Notes: generated from the letters alone by a model not told the origin. Positions 50,520-60,352 are shown, counted from the stretch's first letter. The stretch: DNA of 64,000 nt from an uncultured Lachnospiraceae bacterium (GCA_949840805.1 CATKXR010000003.1:1-64000), one strand, 5' to 3'. Numbers and translations: made by a program.

Positions 50520-51584
50520 TTATGCCTGTGGGCCTGCGTGCTCATGCTGGGACAGCGGCATCACATGCATATTGCCTCTCTGCTCATTCTCCGCCCAGTA
50601 GATATCGTCTGCCATCTTGGCTTCCGGATTGAATTCCACGCCTTCAAAGATATGTTTCACAAATCCCTTGTAGCCCACACGGTCAATCAAATGCCCGCCA
50701 TGCAGATACTCTGGCTTATAATCCAAAGCCCATGCAGAGAACTTCTGCCAGTTAGCAAACATTCCGAGAATCACATCCTCCGTTACCCAGTTTAAGAACA
50801 GCTTGCCCGAACGAGGATTCTTCTTGCCGGTACGTCCGCCCAGGGTTACACGGTACAGCTTCTTCGGATTCCTTGTCCATGCGCTGGTCGGACAGGCGAT
50901 GACGCACTCACCACATCCTACGCAGCAGCAGGTATCCTTATCAATCTTGCCATCCTTGTTCAAAGTCAAAACGCCGGTTGCATGATGCTGGCAAGCCTTT
51001 GCACACGCGCCGCATCCAATACAACGATCATAATCATAGACCATCTTATTGATACCCATGATACCGAAATCGTTGAAATTAGCCTTTACACAGTCATTGG
51101 GACAGCCTGCTACCGCCACCTTAATGTGGTAGTGGGACGGGAAGATGAGCTTCTCGATCTTATGAGCCAGCTCCTGAGTGTTGGCATTACCCTTAATGCA
51201 GTGGATATTACCGATACAGGCCATGATATTACGGGCGCCGATGGTGGGATAGCCCTTCTCGGGGTCATACTCTACCGGCTCATGGGCAATCGTCTCCATG
51301 TCCACGTCACACATATCCACGTCCACATCTTTGATATACTCTTTCAGACGCTTGTTGCATGCTTCGATATTCTCGTATTTGATACCCGGAATATCAAAAG
51401 TCATCCTGGTCCCGAAATGGAATGTTCCGTTACCAAAATCCTCACACAGCCCCTGCACAAAGGACAAATATTTGGCATCAATCAGCGCTCCGGGAACGCG
51501 CAGCTGAAGCATGAATTCTCCCGGAACCTTGGACTGTCTGTAACAATTTATACGGACTTTCTTAACGTCAATATCGTGATTCAT
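50520..51584 (-). CDS. asrC: Anaerobic sulfite reductase subunit C (siroheme)
   Basis: This 354-residue subunit has a sulfite/nitrite reductase half-domain with the siroheme-[4Fe-4S] cysteines in MACIGNIHCIKGN and VAGCPNDCVK, followed by two ferredoxin motifs (CIGCGACAKACQ and CVGCGECVIACP). It reduces sulfite to sulfide. It is third in asrABC, 19 bp after asrB. Confidence 0.95.
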   Translation of the reverse strand: MNHDIDVKKVRINCYRQSKVPGEFMLQLRVPGALIDAKYLSFVQGLCEDFGNGTFHFGTRMTFDIPGIKYENIEACNKRLKEYIKDVDVDMCDVDMETIAHEPVEYDPEKGYPTIGARNIMACIGNIHCIKGNANTQELAHKIEKLIFPSHYHIKVAVAGCPNDCVKANFNDFGIMGINKMVYDYDRCIGCGACAKACQHHATGVLTLNKDGKIDKDTCCCVGCGECVIACPTSAWTRNPKKLYRVTLGGRTGKKNPRSGKLFLNWVTEDVILGMFANWQKFSAWALDYKPEYLHGGHLIDRVGYKGFVKHIFEGVEFNPEAKMADDIYWAENEQRGNMHVMPLSQHEHAGPQA

Positions 51585-51603
51585 ATTTATACGCTCCCTT
51601 CCC

Positions 51604-52395
51604 TTAGTCTACCAGATATTTGGCCTGAGTGTAATTGAATACCGGACCCTCCAGGCATACATACACCTCGTCAATACGGCAATGGCCGCACTTACCTACT
51701 GCACAAGACATTCTGCGCTCATAGGATACCCATATCTTCTCATCCGGCACGCCGCACTTGCCGCACTCAATACCGGTGAACTTCATCATTGGCGGCGGTC
51801 CCACGATTACTACCTCATAGTTGTCGCCAAAGGACGCCCAGTCAACCTTAGAGACGAACTCGGTTACAAAGCCTGTATTCCATCCTTCTTTCTTCTCTGC
51901 ATCCAGAGTATAGAAGGTGGTGAAACGGTCTTTCCACTTCTCAAGCTCAGCCTTAAACACGATACCCTCTTCGTTCTTGAAACCGGTGATCAGGGTCACG
52001 CTCTTGGTGTAATCCGGCTCATTATAGAACTTGTTCAGCATGCTTCTCACGGGAGCAAGACCGGTGCCGCCGGTGATCACTACCACATTCTTTCCCTCAA
52101 ACTTATCTACCGGCCAGCCCTTGCCGTAAGGTCCGCGGAGGAACATCACATCTCCCGGGCCTTTGGTGAAGATCTCGTCCGTCACCTTGCCTACAGAACG
52201 AATGGTAAAGTCAATCCAGCCGTCGCCGTATGCGCTGACAGAGATAGGAGCCTCGCCGATCTTGGGAATCGAGAGCTGTAAAAACTGTCCATGGTTGGGC
52301 TTAATATCGGTTTCCACTTTAAAGGTATATTCTAATTTGCTTTCTTTCTTAACTTCCAGAATCTTACACGGAACCGGTTTTACAATGTTATTCAT
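51604..52395 (-). CDS. asrB: Anaerobic sulfite reductase subunit B (flavoprotein)
   Basis: This 263-residue ferredoxin-reductase-like protein has an FAD-binding barrel (FLRGPYGKGWPVDKFEG), a nucleotide site (VVITGGTGLAPVRSMLNKFY) and a C-terminal Cys cluster (CGKCG, CAVGKCGHC, VCLEGPVF) for [2Fe-2S]. It takes electrons from NAD(P)H for AsrC. It starts 18 bp after asrA stops. Confidence 0.95.
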   Translation of the reverse strand: MNNIVKPVPCKILEVKKESKLEYTFKVETDIKPNHGQFLQLSIPKIGEAPISVSAYGDGWIDFTIRSVGKVTDEIFTKGPGDVMFLRGPYGKGWPVDKFEGKNVVVITGGTGLAPVRSMLNKFYNEPDYTKSVTLITGFKNEEGIVFKAELEKWKDRFTTFYTLDAEKKEGWNTGFVTEFVSKVDWASFGDNYEVVIVGPPPMMKFTGIECGKCGVPDEKIWVSYERRMSCAVGKCGHCRIDEVYVCLEGPVFNYTQAKYLVD

Positions 52396-52413
52396 TCTGT
52401 TCGTCCCCCTTCC

Positions 52414-53448
52414 TTATTTGCTTTCTTCTGCAAGGATCTCATCGATCGCCTTCGCCATCTTATTTACGGTAGCGGTGATGGAGATGAACTCCGGACATCT
52501 GCTGGTGCAGCGGCCGCAGCCCACACACATATGGAAATCCTTGAAACGGGCCTTGTAATCATGGAACTTATGAAGCACTTTGTAGCGCATCCTTTCACCG
52601 GCAGTCTTGCGGAATACATGTCCGCCGGCCATGTCAGTAAAGCCCTCGATCTGGCAGGAAGCGGTGGTTCTCTTTCTCTCGCCCACATGGGTATTCTCAT
52701 TGTAAATCACATCTGTAGTGTTAAAGCAGGTACAGGTACTACATGCCACCGTACAGGAACCGCAGGAAATACAGCGCTTGTTATACTCATTCCACATGGG
52801 ATGGCTCTTTAACTTCGTCAGAACCTCCTTGTTGGGGATCTCGGGAATCGTAAGCTCAATCTGGTTCTTCTCAATATATTCCGGTTTAAAGTCGGCAGCA
52901 GCGGCCTGTGAGAACAAAGGCGCAAATGCCTCGTCCTTCACATCCACGGTCAGCTCGCCCTCACCGACACGGACTGCGATAGCGTAATCTTCAGACTTAT
53001 TGGAACCCATGCTCACGCAGAAGCAGGTATCCCAACCTTCGGTACACTCGATCATCGCTATCTTTACTTTCTCGTTCATCCTCTTGTAGTACATATCGGC
53101 AAAACCGCCGTTCTCCAGATAAATCTTCTCCTGATGATGCTGGGCATTAATATCGCACGGACGCATGAAAATCAGAAGTTTCTTACTGGTAGCCTTGCTT
53201 TCACGATATTCATCTTCCGTAAAATAAAACAGGGACTGGGTAACAGGACTTAAAACTTCCTTTGCCGGATAATCGGACTTCTCTGCAAACTCGATCTCCT
53301 CCACCTTGGACACCTTGTCATATTTGATGATGTCCGTGTCGGAATAACGTCCTTTTCCGACAAATCTTTTGGGAGCCCAGATCTCGTATTCGCTCTGAAG
53401 CTGGTCGAAGATTTTATTCACTTCTTCGAAGCTGACTTTGTATCCCAT
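52414..53448 (-). CDS. asrA: Anaerobic sulfite reductase subunit A (ferredoxin-type)
   Basis: This 344-residue electron-transfer subunit has two C-terminal ferredoxin-like motifs, CISCGSCTVACSTCTCF and CVGCGRCTSRCP, and the family N-terminal part (LIFMRPCDINAQHHQE). It links AsrB and AsrC. It is first in the operon; AAGGAGG is just upstream of its ATG at 53448. Confidence 0.95.
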   Translation of the reverse strand: MGYKVSFEEVNKIFDQLQSEYEIWAPKRFVGKGRYSDTDIIKYDKVSKVEEIEFAEKSDYPAKEVLSPVTQSLFYFTEDEYRESKATSKKLLIFMRPCDINAQHHQEKIYLENGGFADMYYKRMNEKVKIAMIECTEGWDTCFCVSMGSNKSEDYAIAVRVGEGELTVDVKDEAFAPLFSQAAAADFKPEYIEKNQIELTIPEIPNKEVLTKLKSHPMWNEYNKRCISCGSCTVACSTCTCFNTTDVIYNENTHVGERKRTTASCQIEGFTDMAGGHVFRKTAGERMRYKVLHKFHDYKARFKDFHMCVGCGRCTSRCPEFISITATVNKMAKAIDEILAEESK

Positions 53449-53615
53449 ACTTTCTTATCCTCCTTCATTTTCTGCAGGCCCTGCCGGTATCCCCGTACCC
53501 GGCATCCTGTCAAACTCTTGTCACGTTTTTTATTGTACCACAAATAATAAAAATTTTCATTAACAAAAATTAAAAAACCAACAAAATTTTGTCAATTTTT
53601 GTTGAAGATTACTAT
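53449..53615 (-). promoter_or_regulatory. asrABC promoter region with ACAAAATTTTGT palindrome
   Basis: On the minus strand TTGACA (53590-53595) is followed after 17 bp by the weak -10 TAATTT (53567-53572). A perfect 12-bp palindrome ACAAAATTTTGT (53581-53592) overlaps the -35 box and could be an operator. A TTGTTAA half-site, resembling Rex sites, lies near 53559-53566. The regulator is not known. Confidence 0.45.
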
Positions 53616-54719
53616 TTATTCTTCCTTAATGACAGCATTATCCTTTAAAAGCGTCTGGACCTTATTGCTGAGGGCAACCTGATCCACCGCATCTTCCCCA
53701 TAAGCCTCCTGAAGCTCCTCCACACTCATATAATACATCTGCGCAAGCTCCTCGCGGTCTGAGTCCTCTACCTGCAATCCTTCTTTTTCCGCAATGGCAT
53801 TTACCAAAAGCTGTACCTTGATGCTTGTCTCCACATTGTCCCGGAGTTCTTTTTCCATTTCTTCCACAGACAAACCGGCCATGGCGGCATAGTCGTCCAT
53901 AGTCATACCATACATCTGTGCCATACTGGACATATACTCCATCTGCTGGTTATATTGCTCATCAACCACCTCTTCATTTAAACTGAACCGGGAATTATCC
54001 ACTGCCGCAAGAAACACATCATTTTCCAACTGCTGGTCAGCAAGCTCCAGCTTTTCTAACTCCATATCTGTCCTGACATCTGCCTTAAATTCTTCCACCG
54101 TAGTAAAATCAGACATTCTCTCGACAAAACTGTCATCCAGCACCGCAGCCTTCTTTTCTTCAATTCCATTTACCGTCACGTCAAATACCACAGCCTGCCC
54201 GGCCAGTTCCTCAGAATGATACTGCTCCGGAAAAGTCAAATTAAGGCTTCTCTCTTCACCGATCCTGGCTCCAATCAGCCCTTCCTCGAAACCGTCAATA
54301 AAACTGCCGGATCCCAGCTCCAGCTTGTAACCCTGAGCCGTACCTCCGTCAAAAGCCACTCCGTCTTTCATTCCGACATAATCGATATCCACAATATCTC
54401 CGTTTTTAGCAGCACGGTCTGTAATTTCTATATATTCCGGATTGGCATCCAGTATGCTCTGAATCCGGGCATCCAGCTCCTCGTCCGTCACCTCTGCCGA
54501 GGCCCGTATCACCTCAAGGCCTTTATACTCGCCCAATTCTGTCACAACGCCGTAATCTGCCGGATCTGCAGCTTCCGCTTTCTGGGAAGACTCTTCTGCA
54601 GTCCCTGCAGTTGTCTCTGAGGGACTCTCCGAAGCCCCATTATCCTGCTTTTTTGAACATCCTGCCAACAGCGCCGTAATCACCATGCCGCACAACAACG
54701 GCTTTATAAATTTTTTCAT
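53616..54719 (-). CDS. Trigger-factor-like FKBP lipoprotein
   Basis: This 367-residue protein has a lipobox (ITALLAGC, Cys21) and a low-complexity acidic linker. A PPIase FKBP-like core follows (about 108-200: GDIVDIDYVGMKDGVAFDGGTAQGYKLELGSGSFIDGFEEGLIG), then a helical region like the C-terminal chaperone arms of trigger factor. The ribosome-binding N-terminal domain of trigger factor is absent. It should work outside the membrane as a foldase for secreted proteins, in the manner of PrsA. ATG at 54719 is seven bases from AAAGGA; a TTG start two codons earlier is less likely. Confidence 0.85.
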   Translation of the reverse strand: MKKFIKPLLCGMVITALLAGCSKKQDNGASESPSETTAGTAEESSQKAEAADPADYGVVTELGEYKGLEVIRASAEVTDEELDARIQSILDANPEYIEITDRAAKNGDIVDIDYVGMKDGVAFDGGTAQGYKLELGSGSFIDGFEEGLIGARIGEERSLNLTFPEQYHSEELAGQAVVFDVTVNGIEEKKAAVLDDSFVERMSDFTTVEEFKADVRTDMELEKLELADQQLENDVFLAAVDNSRFSLNEEVVDEQYNQQMEYMSSMAQMYGMTMDDYAAMAGLSVEEMEKELRDNVETSIKVQLLVNAIAEKEGLQVEDSDREELAQMYYMSVEELQEAYGEDAVDQVALSNKVQTLLKDNAVIKEE

Positions 54720-54793
54720 TCTCAAGTCCTTTCCATTCTTAATTTACTGATAACTGTTTTTGATATCTGCCCGCCGTTTTTCTCTGGCGGGTT

Positions 54794-56200
54794 TCAGATT
54801 TTATAAAATGCCTTAAACGCTTTGTAAGTATTATATACATCCAGCTTGGAAACCATTTCAAAAGGCGCGTGCATGGACAATACCGGCACTCCCAGATCCA
54901 CCACATCCACATCAAGCTGCGCCACATACTTGGCAATCGTACCGCCGCCGCCCTGATCCACGGCTCCCAGCTCTCCGGCCTGCCAATACACGCCCTCTGC
55001 CTCCATAGCGGCGATCACTCGCGCCATTGTCTCGGCACTGGCATCATTTGCCCCGGACTTTCCCCTGGCTCCCGTATATTTGGTTAAGACGCAGCCCTTA
55101 TTAAGATAACTGGCGTTATTTGCCTCAAAGGCATCAGAAAATGTCGGGTCATAAGCAGCATTCACGTCAGAGGACAAGCATAGCCCATTCCGGAGCATAT
55201 CCCGGACAGATACTCCCTGAAGCTCTGCCAGGTCCTCCAGGTAATGCTTAAAATAAAAAGAATTCATTCCGGTATTGCCTTCCGATCCGATCTCTTCCTT
55301 ATCCGTGAGAACCGTAACCGTTGTATATTCAGGATTCATTGTCTCGATTTCCGCCATTAATGCCGTGTAAGCACATACCCGGTCATCCTGGCCGTAAGCT
55401 CCTACCAGGCTGCGGTCCAGCCCTACATCCACCGCTTTCTGGGCCGGAACCATTTCGATCTCAGCCCGAAAGAAATCAGCCTCCGTAATCCCGTACTTGT
55501 CATTAAGAAGCTTCATTGTCATCAGCTTTACCGGCTCCTTCACCGACTCGTCCTGAAATGGCAGGGAGCCTATCACAATATTCAGTTCTTCTCCCTTAAG
55601 CCCTTCAGCCAGCTTCCTCTCATTCTGTTTTGCTGCCAGATGAGGAAGCAGGTCACTGATACAAAATACAGGATCTCCTGACTCTTCCCCAATACACAGA
55701 GAAACCGTTGTCCCGTCCTTTCTTACCACCACTCCATGAAGGGCAAGAGGCACCGTACCCCACTGGTACTTCCGGATTCCGCCATAATAATGAGTCTTAA
55801 AATAAGCGATCTCGTTTTTTTCATACAACGGGCAGGGTTTCAAATCCAGCCTGGGAGAATCAATATGAGCTCCATTGATTCTTACCCCTTTATCAAGAGG
55901 CTGCCTCCCAAAAGTGGTAGCCATAATAGATTTCTGCCGGTTCACCTGATATACCTTGTCTCCCGGATGATAGTTCTGTCCTTTTTCAAAAGGACGATAC
56001 CCGGCTTTCTCAAGCATCCTGACGGCCGCAATCACACATTCCCGTTCCGTCTTTCCCTTATTTAAAAACGTTTTATATCCTTCGCAAAATTCCGAAGCTT
56101 CTTCTACCTGCCCCGGAGCCTCCTTTCCAATGTGGGGAAATTTCCAAAAAAGCTGCTCCTCCAGAATCTTTCCTGCCGATTTTTCTTTCTCCTCTGCCAT
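54794..56200 (-). CDS. M18 family aminopeptidase
   Basis: This 468-residue zinc aminopeptidase carries the M18 series: NGAHIDSPRLDLKP (His, Asp), VDVGLDRSLVGAYGQDDRVCAYTAL (bridging Asp), LTDKEEIGSEGNTGM (Glu pair) and PVLSMHAPFE (terminal His ligand). The family forms large tetrahedral complexes and removes acidic or hydrophobic N-terminal residues. ATG at 56200 is eight bases after AAGGAGG; another ATG at 56206 lies too close. No partner gene is clear. Confidence 0.92.
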   Translation of the reverse strand: MAEEKEKSAGKILEEQLFWKFPHIGKEAPGQVEEASEFCEGYKTFLNKGKTERECVIAAVRMLEKAGYRPFEKGQNYHPGDKVYQVNRQKSIMATTFGRQPLDKGVRINGAHIDSPRLDLKPCPLYEKNEIAYFKTHYYGGIRKYQWGTVPLALHGVVVRKDGTTVSLCIGEESGDPVFCISDLLPHLAAKQNERKLAEGLKGEELNIVIGSLPFQDESVKEPVKLMTMKLLNDKYGITEADFFRAEIEMVPAQKAVDVGLDRSLVGAYGQDDRVCAYTALMAEIETMNPEYTTVTVLTDKEEIGSEGNTGMNSFYFKHYLEDLAELQGVSVRDMLRNGLCLSSDVNAAYDPTFSDAFEANNASYLNKGCVLTKYTGARGKSGANDASAETMARVIAAMEAEGVYWQAGELGAVDQGGGGTIAKYVAQLDVDVVDLGVPVLSMHAPFEMVSKLDVYNTYKAFKAFYKI

Positions 56201-56636
56201 GTCCATATCCTCCTTCTATTGCAGTTATAGCCGTATAGAAATGTTCTGCCATAAAACCGCCTTTTTTCTCGTTGTCCTTTTATTTTTATTTGTTAAAGAA
56301 CAGTATTCATATTATATCACAGCCTGTCAATCTCCGAAACCGTAACAATCCATATATTTTGCCTGTCTGCCCTGAAAAACAAACATCTCCCTATACAAAA
56401 AAAGCTCTGTGCCGTGATGGGCAACACAGAGCTTTTTTCTATAGGAATTGGGCTTCAAAAAGGATTAAGGATTTAATCGTTTCTGTTTCGTATGTCTATA
56501 CTATACCACAACATTTTCCAGAATGTTTGTATAATCATTAAATAGATTATGAAGAAATTCTTAATTCCTTTCTTTTTACTTTATTTCCTCTGACATGCTG
56601 TAATCTTTCTGTAATTTATCCCTTTATTCTGAAATC
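56201..56636. other. Intergenic region with terminator, no gene
   Basis: This 436-bp AT-rich gap holds no supported gene. It contains the hairpin at 56397-56438 and presumably the M18 promoter on its left side. Confidence 0.5.
56397..56438. terminator. Terminator downstream of NlpC/P60 gene
   Basis: A 14-bp stem (56398-56411 with 56425-56438) is flanked by A and T runs, so it can act on both strands. It lies about 200 bp past the NlpC/P60 stop. Confidence 0.75.
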
Positions 56637-57302
56637 TCAACCCAGCACATTCATAATTTTCACAGGAGCCCGATAATTCCAATTGGAAATTTTGATACCT
56701 GTTTTGTAAGTGGAAGCATGTACAATCTGGCCGTCTCCAATATACATAGCTACATGATTGATCCGGGATCCGTTTCCATAAAAGATAAGATCTCCCGGCT
56801 GCATCTGGCTGGCGCTGACCGGCACTCCCTGTGTAGCCTGGGCAACAGAAGACCTGTTCATGGTAACACCGGCTCCATTCTGCATCACATATTTTACAAA
56901 TCCGGAACAGTCGGTTCCTGTACGAGGATCGCTTCCCCCGTCACGATATGGCCCATTTAAAAACTGCAGGGCATAATTCACGACTTTTTCACGTTTGCTG
57001 GCCACCGCTTCTGCTTCCGCTGCCCTCTGAGCCGCCGCCTTTGCTTCCTCTTCCGCTGCCTTGCGACGGGACTGGATAGCCAAATCCGGGCCGTCATCCA
57101 CAGTGTTATCCTGTGTATTTGCCGCGGCCACCAACACAGGAGAATCCTCGGACTCATTCTCTTCAACATCCCCGGCCTTAAAATCTCCATTCTCATTTGC
57201 TTCTGCCACAATCAGTTCCGCATGGGAAGCCATCGGAGTCCCCCACATCATCATACCTGTTGCCATCATTGCTGCCGTTATGTATAATCCGAACTTTCTC
57301 AT
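56637..57302 (-). CDS. Secreted NlpC/P60 endopeptidase
   Basis: This 221-residue protein has a signal peptide (about 1-28), an Ala/Glu-rich coiled region (about 78-105) and an NlpC/P60 domain with Cys132 (GTDCSGFVKYVM), His183 (RINHVAMYIG) and His195. It cleaves peptidoglycan stem peptides. It lacks SH3 domains, unlike the larger homologue at 26044-27444. A short copy of the dispersed repeat lies just upstream. Confidence 0.9.
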   Translation of the reverse strand: MRKFGLYITAAMMATGMMMWGTPMASHAELIVAEANENGDFKAGDVEENESEDSPVLVAAANTQDNTVDDGPDLAIQSRRKAAEEEAKAAAQRAAEAEAVASKREKVVNYALQFLNGPYRDGGSDPRTGTDCSGFVKYVMQNGAGVTMNRSSVAQATQGVPVSASQMQPGDLIFYGNGSRINHVAMYIGDGQIVHASTYKTGIKISNWNYRAPVKIMNVLG

Positions 57303-57340
57303 ATTACAACTCCAATCTTCTACATTATTTTTTACAAAAA

Positions 57341-57387
57341 GGTATTCTTATTTACCAAATCGGTAAATCCTTTTATTCACGGGTATA
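57341..57387 (-). repeat. Short dispersed repeat, copy D
   Basis: Read on the minus strand, it begins TATACCCGTGAATA and ends ATTTGGTAAATAAGAATACC. It has the same two ends as copies A and B but lacks the central part. It forms an inverted repeat upstream of the NlpC/P60 gene. Confidence 0.5.
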
Positions 57388-57529
57388 AAAAATCAATTCC
57401 AAAATGTTACGCAATTGTTAAATAATGTTACAAGTGCATTATACATTTAAAACATTTTACCGTCAACCCCTTTGAATAAAAATTTATAAATTGTTAAAAA
57501 TTGATTACATTTTCTTCACAATTTTAAAA

Positions 57530-57564
57530 TCAAAAAAAGAAAAGAGCCCGTTTTCCGGACTCTT
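57530..57564 (-). terminator. Terminator of the fbp-DUF1700 operon
   Basis: A 9-bp stem (57542-57550 with 57556-57564), whose one imperfect pair is G-U on the minus-strand RNA, is followed on that strand by TTTTCTTTTTTTG. Confidence 0.8.
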
Positions 57565-57619
57565 CCCCCAACATATTGTACTTTATTCTATAGTTTTCCG
57601 CAAGTTACAGCACTGCCGG

Positions 57620-58162
57620 TCATTGCCATGGCCCCGGCCGGCCCTTGACCAGCCACATCACAAAAGCCACCAGGATAATCACCGGAAGCATCGGAATCAC
57701 AATACTTAAAATCCCGCCAACTACCATAAGCACCAGCATAACAATTCCGATGACAGCCAAAATCCCCAAAAGCTTCCAATACCATTTATTTAAATCGTAA
57801 TATCGGAAATTCCCACCTGTCTGGGAACCATATCCTCCTCCCGTCTCTTCTGCCTGTCCTCTCCGGACATTTCCGGCATATGAATATCCGCCATCCGAAT
57901 CCCTGCCTCCAAAATGGCCTCTTCCCCCAGGCTGGTACTCCTCATATGCGCCGTCCCCTGCCCCGGGTGTGGCATCTATTATGGTCCGGGCAATCAGCCT
58001 GGGGCTGCCCAGCTCATCCATAATTTCTTTTTCGGTCCGCCCCTTTCCCATCTCTGTCCGGATATAATCTTCATAGTACCGAAGATTATCTCTCACAACT
58101 GCCGGCGGCACCTCCCCGGAAAGTGTACTGCCAAGCTCTTGCAGAAATTCCTCTCTATCCAT
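57620..58162 (-). CDS. DUF1700/HAAS-type membrane protein
   Basis: This 180-residue protein has an N-terminal HAAS-type helical domain (REEFLQELGSTLSGEVPPAVVRDNLRYYEDYI ... EIMDELGSPRLIARTII), a Gly/Tyr/Ser-rich middle, and two C-terminal membrane helices (about 128-175). DUF1700 proteins often partner PadR-like regulators, but none is visible here. It follows fbp by 10 bp and shares its terminator. Confidence 0.82.
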   Translation of the reverse strand: MDREEFLQELGSTLSGEVPPAVVRDNLRYYEDYIRTEMGKGRTEKEIMDELGSPRLIARTIIDATPGAGDGAYEEYQPGGRGHFGGRDSDGGYSYAGNVRRGQAEETGGGYGSQTGGNFRYYDLNKWYWKLLGILAVIGIVMLVLMVVGGILSIVIPMLPVIILVAFVMWLVKGRPGPWQ

Positions 58163-58172
58163 TGGTCTCTCC

Positions 58173-60116
58173 TTAAGTTCCTGATATCTGTTCTTTAATA
58201 TCTCCCCGGCGGTAAGCTGCTACCAGTTCCTTTAAATCGGCAATCCGCTCCCGAAGTTCCGCCCCCCTGTCCGTATCCGCCACCATAACCCTGTTTTTCA
58301 TTTTTTCCACAATTGAAACTTTAGGCGTGCTCTCCTTCTTCGGATCAAACGGCCTGTGTTCCGCCAATGCTAAATGATGGGAATTGTAAATCAAGGTATA
58401 CCCCGCAATCCCGGTATGCTTCTGATAGGCTTTTGACAGTCCTCCGTCAATAATATACAGCCTGCCTCCTGCCTTGATCGGCGTCTCTCCGTCTTTGATC
58501 TTCACCGGTACATGGCCGTTGATAATATGGGTGCCTTCACCGCACAGTCCAAAATCTGCCAGAATCCGCTCACATACCTCCACCTGCTGGCTCAGCTGGT
58601 AGTAAGGGTTCATCCGTTCTTTGTGGGTAGCCTTATCCTCAACAAAATAATGCTCAAAAGTAGTCATCCGGTCCTTGCCGAAAACCGGCGACTTGGCGCC
58701 GCACCAAAGATACCACATTAAATCTCTCGCCTTGCCTTTTTCCGGGTCTTCTTCCTTCAGAAAATAGGCTTTATGAACCTCATCTCCAATAAAATCCACC
58801 AAAGCCTTTCCGCCTAAACGTTTTCCGTCGCAGTCCATTTCCTCAAAGCTTCCGTCTTCTCTCATGGGAATACATCCATGATACAAGAGATTTCCATTGT
58901 AGCATTTGTAAAGGGCGCCGTTGGAATACAAAAACCGCATATGCTTATGAAGCAGATTGCTGTGCTTAAAAGAAAGCACTAACGTGTGAAGAAGTTCCTG
59001 TTCTTCTTTTGTCAGCTTCAGAGGATCCGTTGGATCAATAGTCGGGAAATTCATATCCAGCATGGGATGTTCCTTTCCTTCTATCATCACCGTGCCATTT
59101 TTATAATCCACCGCCTCCAAAAGCAGCCTGTCATTCATTTCATATTCCGGATGGCGCTTGATAATCTGTCCCTCAACTTTGAATTGAATCACCGCAATCG
59201 CTTTGTGCATTTTGGCCACCAGACCCGGATCTACCACATCATAAATATTCTCGTCCAAAATCTTCGGGGTAAAACGGCTGCAGGAGTCATCTTTATATAC
59301 CCGCGCCGCAAACATGGAAAGAGGCCTCAGATTGATCCCATATCCATCCTCCAGGACATCAAAACTATTGTAACTGATGGCAATCCGCAGAACATTACAA
59401 ACACATGCCTCATTGCCGGTAGCAGCTCCCATCCAGGATATATCATGATTCCCCCACTGAATATCCACATCATGAAAACGCATCAGTTCGTCCATAATAA
59501 TATCCGCCCTTGGCCCTCTGTCAAATATATCGCCGATAATATGCAGGCTGTCAATAGTCAGATTCTGAATCAGCACACAAAGAGCAGTAATAAATGCGTC
59601 TGCCACCTGGGTCTCAATCACCGTATAGATAATTTCCTCATAGTATACCCGCTTATTCTCATCGCTGTAATCCACATGCAGCAATTCATCGATAATATAG
59701 GCAAATTCCTTAGGCATCTTTTTACGGACCTTTGAACGGGTATATTTAGATGAGACTTCCTTGCATATCCGCACCAGACGATAAATAGTGACCCGCTGCC
59801 AGTCCTCGGTATTCTTCCCGTCATGGGCCAGACGCGCCAGATTCCGGTCCGGATAATAAATCAGATTCGCCAGTTCCACCTGTTCTGCTTCCGGAATAAT
59901 ATGGCCAAAGGTGTCCCGGATTTTCTCCCGGATGATACCGGAAGCGCTTCGAAGCAGATGGATAAACGCCTCATACTCCCCGTGAAGGTCACTAAAAAAA
60001 TACTCGGTGCCTTTAGGCAGGCCGCTGATCGCCATGAGATTGATAATCTCACTGGACGCTGCTTTTACACTGGGATAATCTCTTGCCAACAATTTTAAAT
60101 ATGCCAAATCTCTCAT
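58173..60116 (-). CDS. fbp: Fructose-1,6-bisphosphatase, class III
   Basis: This 647-residue enzyme belongs to the Firmicutes class III FBPases, a calcineurin-like metallophosphatase. Key motifs are FFSDLHGEYEAF, IGDIFDRGPRADIIMDEL, DVDIQWGNHDISWMGAATG and HIINGHVPVK. It hydrolyses fructose-1,6-bisphosphate for gluconeogenesis. Length is normal. It is first in a two-gene operon with the DUF1700 protein. Confidence 0.95.
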   Translation of the reverse strand: MRDLAYLKLLARDYPSVKAASSEIINLMAISGLPKGTEYFFSDLHGEYEAFIHLLRSASGIIREKIRDTFGHIIPEAEQVELANLIYYPDRNLARLAHDGKNTEDWQRVTIYRLVRICKEVSSKYTRSKVRKKMPKEFAYIIDELLHVDYSDENKRVYYEEIIYTVIETQVADAFITALCVLIQNLTIDSLHIIGDIFDRGPRADIIMDELMRFHDVDIQWGNHDISWMGAATGNEACVCNVLRIAISYNSFDVLEDGYGINLRPLSMFAARVYKDDSCSRFTPKILDENIYDVVDPGLVAKMHKAIAVIQFKVEGQIIKRHPEYEMNDRLLLEAVDYKNGTVMIEGKEHPMLDMNFPTIDPTDPLKLTKEEQELLHTLVLSFKHSNLLHKHMRFLYSNGALYKCYNGNLLYHGCIPMREDGSFEEMDCDGKRLGGKALVDFIGDEVHKAYFLKEEDPEKGKARDLMWYLWCGAKSPVFGKDRMTTFEHYFVEDKATHKERMNPYYQLSQQVEVCERILADFGLCGEGTHIINGHVPVKIKDGETPIKAGGRLYIIDGGLSKAYQKHTGIAGYTLIYNSHHLALAEHRPFDPKKESTPKVSIVEKMKNRVMVADTDRGAELRERIADLKELVAAYRRGDIKEQISGT

Positions 60117-60314
60117 ATCCGCCTCCCAAACATTCTGCCGTTGTTATGGAAAAGAATCCTTCCTTCCATTTCCCTCTTCGGCAGTTAATCTCCTGTTCTT
60201 TTTGCTTTTCTTCCTTTTTGCATATAATTTCTTTATATTTACTTCTATACTATCATATCTTCCCGGTATTTCACAATGAATTTTTCATGAACTTTTGTCT
60301 TTTCAAAAAAACAC

Positions 60315-60343
60315 TTGCCAAATCACTTCTTTTCGCTTATAAT
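60315..60343 (+). promoter_or_regulatory. tRNA-Val promoter
   Basis: TTGCCA (60315-60320), a 17-bp spacer and TATAAT (60338-60343) form a near-consensus sigma-A promoter. The tRNA starts 9 bp after the -10 box. Confidence 0.85.
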
Positions 60344-60352
60344 AATGGCCAT

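Larger units (their letters stand above)
57303..57619. other. Intergenic region with repeat copy D and terminator
   Basis: No gene is supported. This very AT-rich gap has repeat copy D (57341-57387) close to the NlpC/P60 start and the terminator at 57530-57564. The NlpC/P60 promoter is expected near or in copy D. Confidence 0.45.

Noticed and set aside
60302-60345. Possible further copy of the dispersed repeat upstream of tRNA-Val
   Set aside because: The TTGCCAAATCA and TATAAT words are explained by a consensus tRNA promoter with a 17-bp spacer.
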